Shown: positions 5,167 through 6,366 of the stretch, piece after piece
Layout of the letters: each line of letters begins with the position of its first letter
Position numbering within the stretch: the first letter of the stretch is position 1
Assembly: GCA_937129505.1 (NCBI GenBank)
Contig: CAKZNJ010000012.1
Span: 1-6,366, forward strand
DNA: 6,366 bases
Direction: 5' to 3'
Origin: an uncultured Anaerolineae bacterium
GTDB taxonomy: Bacteria > Chloroflexota > Anaerolineae > Anaerolineales > UBA4823
Notes under the pieces: model-generated
Seen by the model: only the letters and a program-made list of their open reading frames with translations
Told to the model about the DNA's origin: nothing
The model's database searches: none
Position numbers and translations under genes: made by a program

Positions 5167-6366
5167 ATGAAATACCATGTCAAACATGCAGCCGTAATAG
5201 GAGCGGGGACGATGGGGTCAGCAATTGCTGCCCATTTAGCTAATGCCGGGGTACGAGTAACTTTGTTGGATATCGTCCCCGACCGACTGACTCCTGAAGA
5301 GGAAGCGAAAGGTCTAACCTTGACAAGCTCGGAAGTGCGCAACCGAATCGTCCGCGAAGGATTCGATCGCGCCCTGAAGTCACGCCCCGCCAGTTTTTTT
5401 ACAAACGATCATGCCAATCTCGTCCGTTTGGGTAATCTGGAAGATGACTTTGAGAGCATCTCCACGGCGGATTGGATTATCGAGGTGATTGTTGAGAATT
5501 TAGCTATCAAGCGTCAATTAATGGAGCGGATTGACCAAGTTCGCTCCCCCTTTGCCATTGTCAGCACCAACACTTCTGGAATCCCGGTGACCTCGATTGC
5601 GGAAGGCCGCAGCGAAAGCTTTCGCCAACACTTTCTTGGCACGCATTTTTTCAATCCGCCTCGCTATCTCAAGCTGCTCGAAGTCATCCCAACCAAGGAC
5701 ACATTGCCTGAAGTGGTTGATTTCGTCTGCCACTTTGGGGAATATCACTTAGGGAAAGGCATTGTGCTATGTAAAGACACGCCAAACTTCATCGCCAATC
5801 GAATCGCGTTTGGGTCAGCAGCCTTTGCGTTAGACTATATTCTTGAGAATGAGTATACGGTTGAAGAAGTTGATGCGATAACTGGACCGCCGATCGGCAA
5901 CCCGAAAACAGCAACATTTCGACTGATGGATCTGGTTGGCATTGATGTTTGGGAGCATGTCGGACGCAATTTGGCTCCTGCGATTCCCCACGACACGCAT
6001 GCCCAAAAATATCTCAATTCGGAACGAGTCAATCATTTGGTGCACACGCTGGTCTCCCAGGGCCGTTTGGGAAACAAGGCGAAGCAGGGTTTTTACAAAG
6101 AAGTGCGGCAAGCGGATGGAAAAAAGGAATTCTGGGCGCTCAATCTAAAGACATTGGAGTACGAACCACCCCAGAAACCTCGCTTTGACTCAATTGGAAA
6201 GGTAAAAGATGAGGAAGACCTAGCGAAGCGGCTCAAAATATTGATTGAGGCACCCGATCGCGCTGGCCAGTTGGTAAGAGCATTGACCTATCAGAGCTTC
6301 GCCTATGCCTCCGAACGAATTCCTGAGATCGCAGACACGCCCAAACCGATTGATGATGCCATGCGT
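5167..6366 (+). CDS. fadN: 3-hydroxyacyl-CoA dehydrogenase, FadN-like (3' end outside window)
   Basis: Exactly 400 codons are visible with no stop. The protein oxidises L-3-hydroxyacyl-CoA to 3-ketoacyl-CoA with NAD in beta-oxidation. The N-terminal Rossmann domain has GAGTMG (12-17) and the NAD-ribose acidic residue Asp35 (LLDIVP). The catalytic pair is His160 (THFFNPP) and Glu172 twelve residues later, and NTSG (Ser137) is also present. KDTPNFIANRI (203-213) begins the C-terminal domain, and the last visible part (YQSFAYASERIPEIADT) begins the second helical repeat. The stretches LTLTSSEVRNR, ADWIIEV and FNPPRYLKLLE resemble, from memory, the Bacillus FadN type, which is about 790 residues long and continues into an enoyl-CoA hydratase domain; that part is not visible here. 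A perfect AAGGAGGT (5156-5163) lies 3 bases before the ATG, 20 bases after the previous stop. Confidence 0.93.
   Translation, partial: MKYHVKHAAVIGAGTMGSAIAAHLANAGVRVTLLDIVPDRLTPEEEAKGLTLTSSEVRNRIVREGFDRALKSRPASFFTNDHANLVRLGNLEDDFESISTADWIIEVIVENLAIKRQLMERIDQVRSPFAIVSTNTSGIPVTSIAEGRSESFRQHFLGTHFFNPPRYLKLLEVIPTKDTLPEVVDFVCHFGEYHLGKGIVLCKDTPNFIANRIAFGSAAFALDYILENEYTVEEVDAITGPPIGNPKTATFRLMDLVGIDVWEHVGRNLAPAIPHDTHAQKYLNSERVNHLVHTLVSQGRLGNKAKQGFYKEVRQADGKKEFWALNLKTLEYEPPQKPRFDSIGKVKDEEDLAKRLKILIEAPDRAGQLVRALTYQSFAYASERIPEIADTPKPIDDAMR

Overview
The window looks like ordinary chromosomal DNA from a free-living bacterium of moderate GC content. A member of the Chloroflexota (Anaerolineae-like) is my best guess. 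This rests on the Thr-Pro-rich linker of the secreted peptidase and on the style of the paired acyl-CoA dehydrogenases, so it is inference and not proof. There is no sign of mobile DNA, CRISPR or phage genes. The coding density is high and all protein genes point rightward.

Left end (1-173): a tRNA-Pro(GGG) gene lies on the minus strand, with a near-consensus promoter directly upstream of it. The same 97-base gap carries a divergent candidate promoter for a rightward gene encoding a probable M23-family (LytM-like) zinc peptidase lipoprotein (173-1018).

Middle and right (1042-6366): a lipid catabolism operon begins at a sigma-70-type promoter that overlaps an 18-bp inverted repeat, a typical TetR operator. 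Its order is TetR-family regulator, metallo-beta-lactamase-fold hydrolase with a C-terminal winged-helix-like tail, acyl-CoA dehydrogenase 1, acyl-CoA dehydrogenase 2, and a FadN-like 3-hydroxyacyl-CoA dehydrogenase that runs off the window. The genes overlap or lie 17-68 bases apart, and no terminator is visible between them. The dehydrogenases would introduce the double bond into an acyl-CoA and the FadN-like enzyme would oxidise the 3-hydroxyacyl-CoA. The hydrolase may cleave a thioester, and the regulator probably senses an acyl-CoA and represses its own operon.

Two points deserve attention. The TetR gene is split by a one-base loss in a run of four C at 1446-1449; adding one C restores a normal 192-residue protein. 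The two dehydrogenases have complementary defects: the first lacks the C-terminal catalytic Glu and the TEPxxGSD motif but keeps RxxFG...Q, while the second has the catalytic Glu and TEPxxGSD but lacks RxxFG...Q. This pattern suggests an obligate heteromer. I did not find a wholly new type of system.
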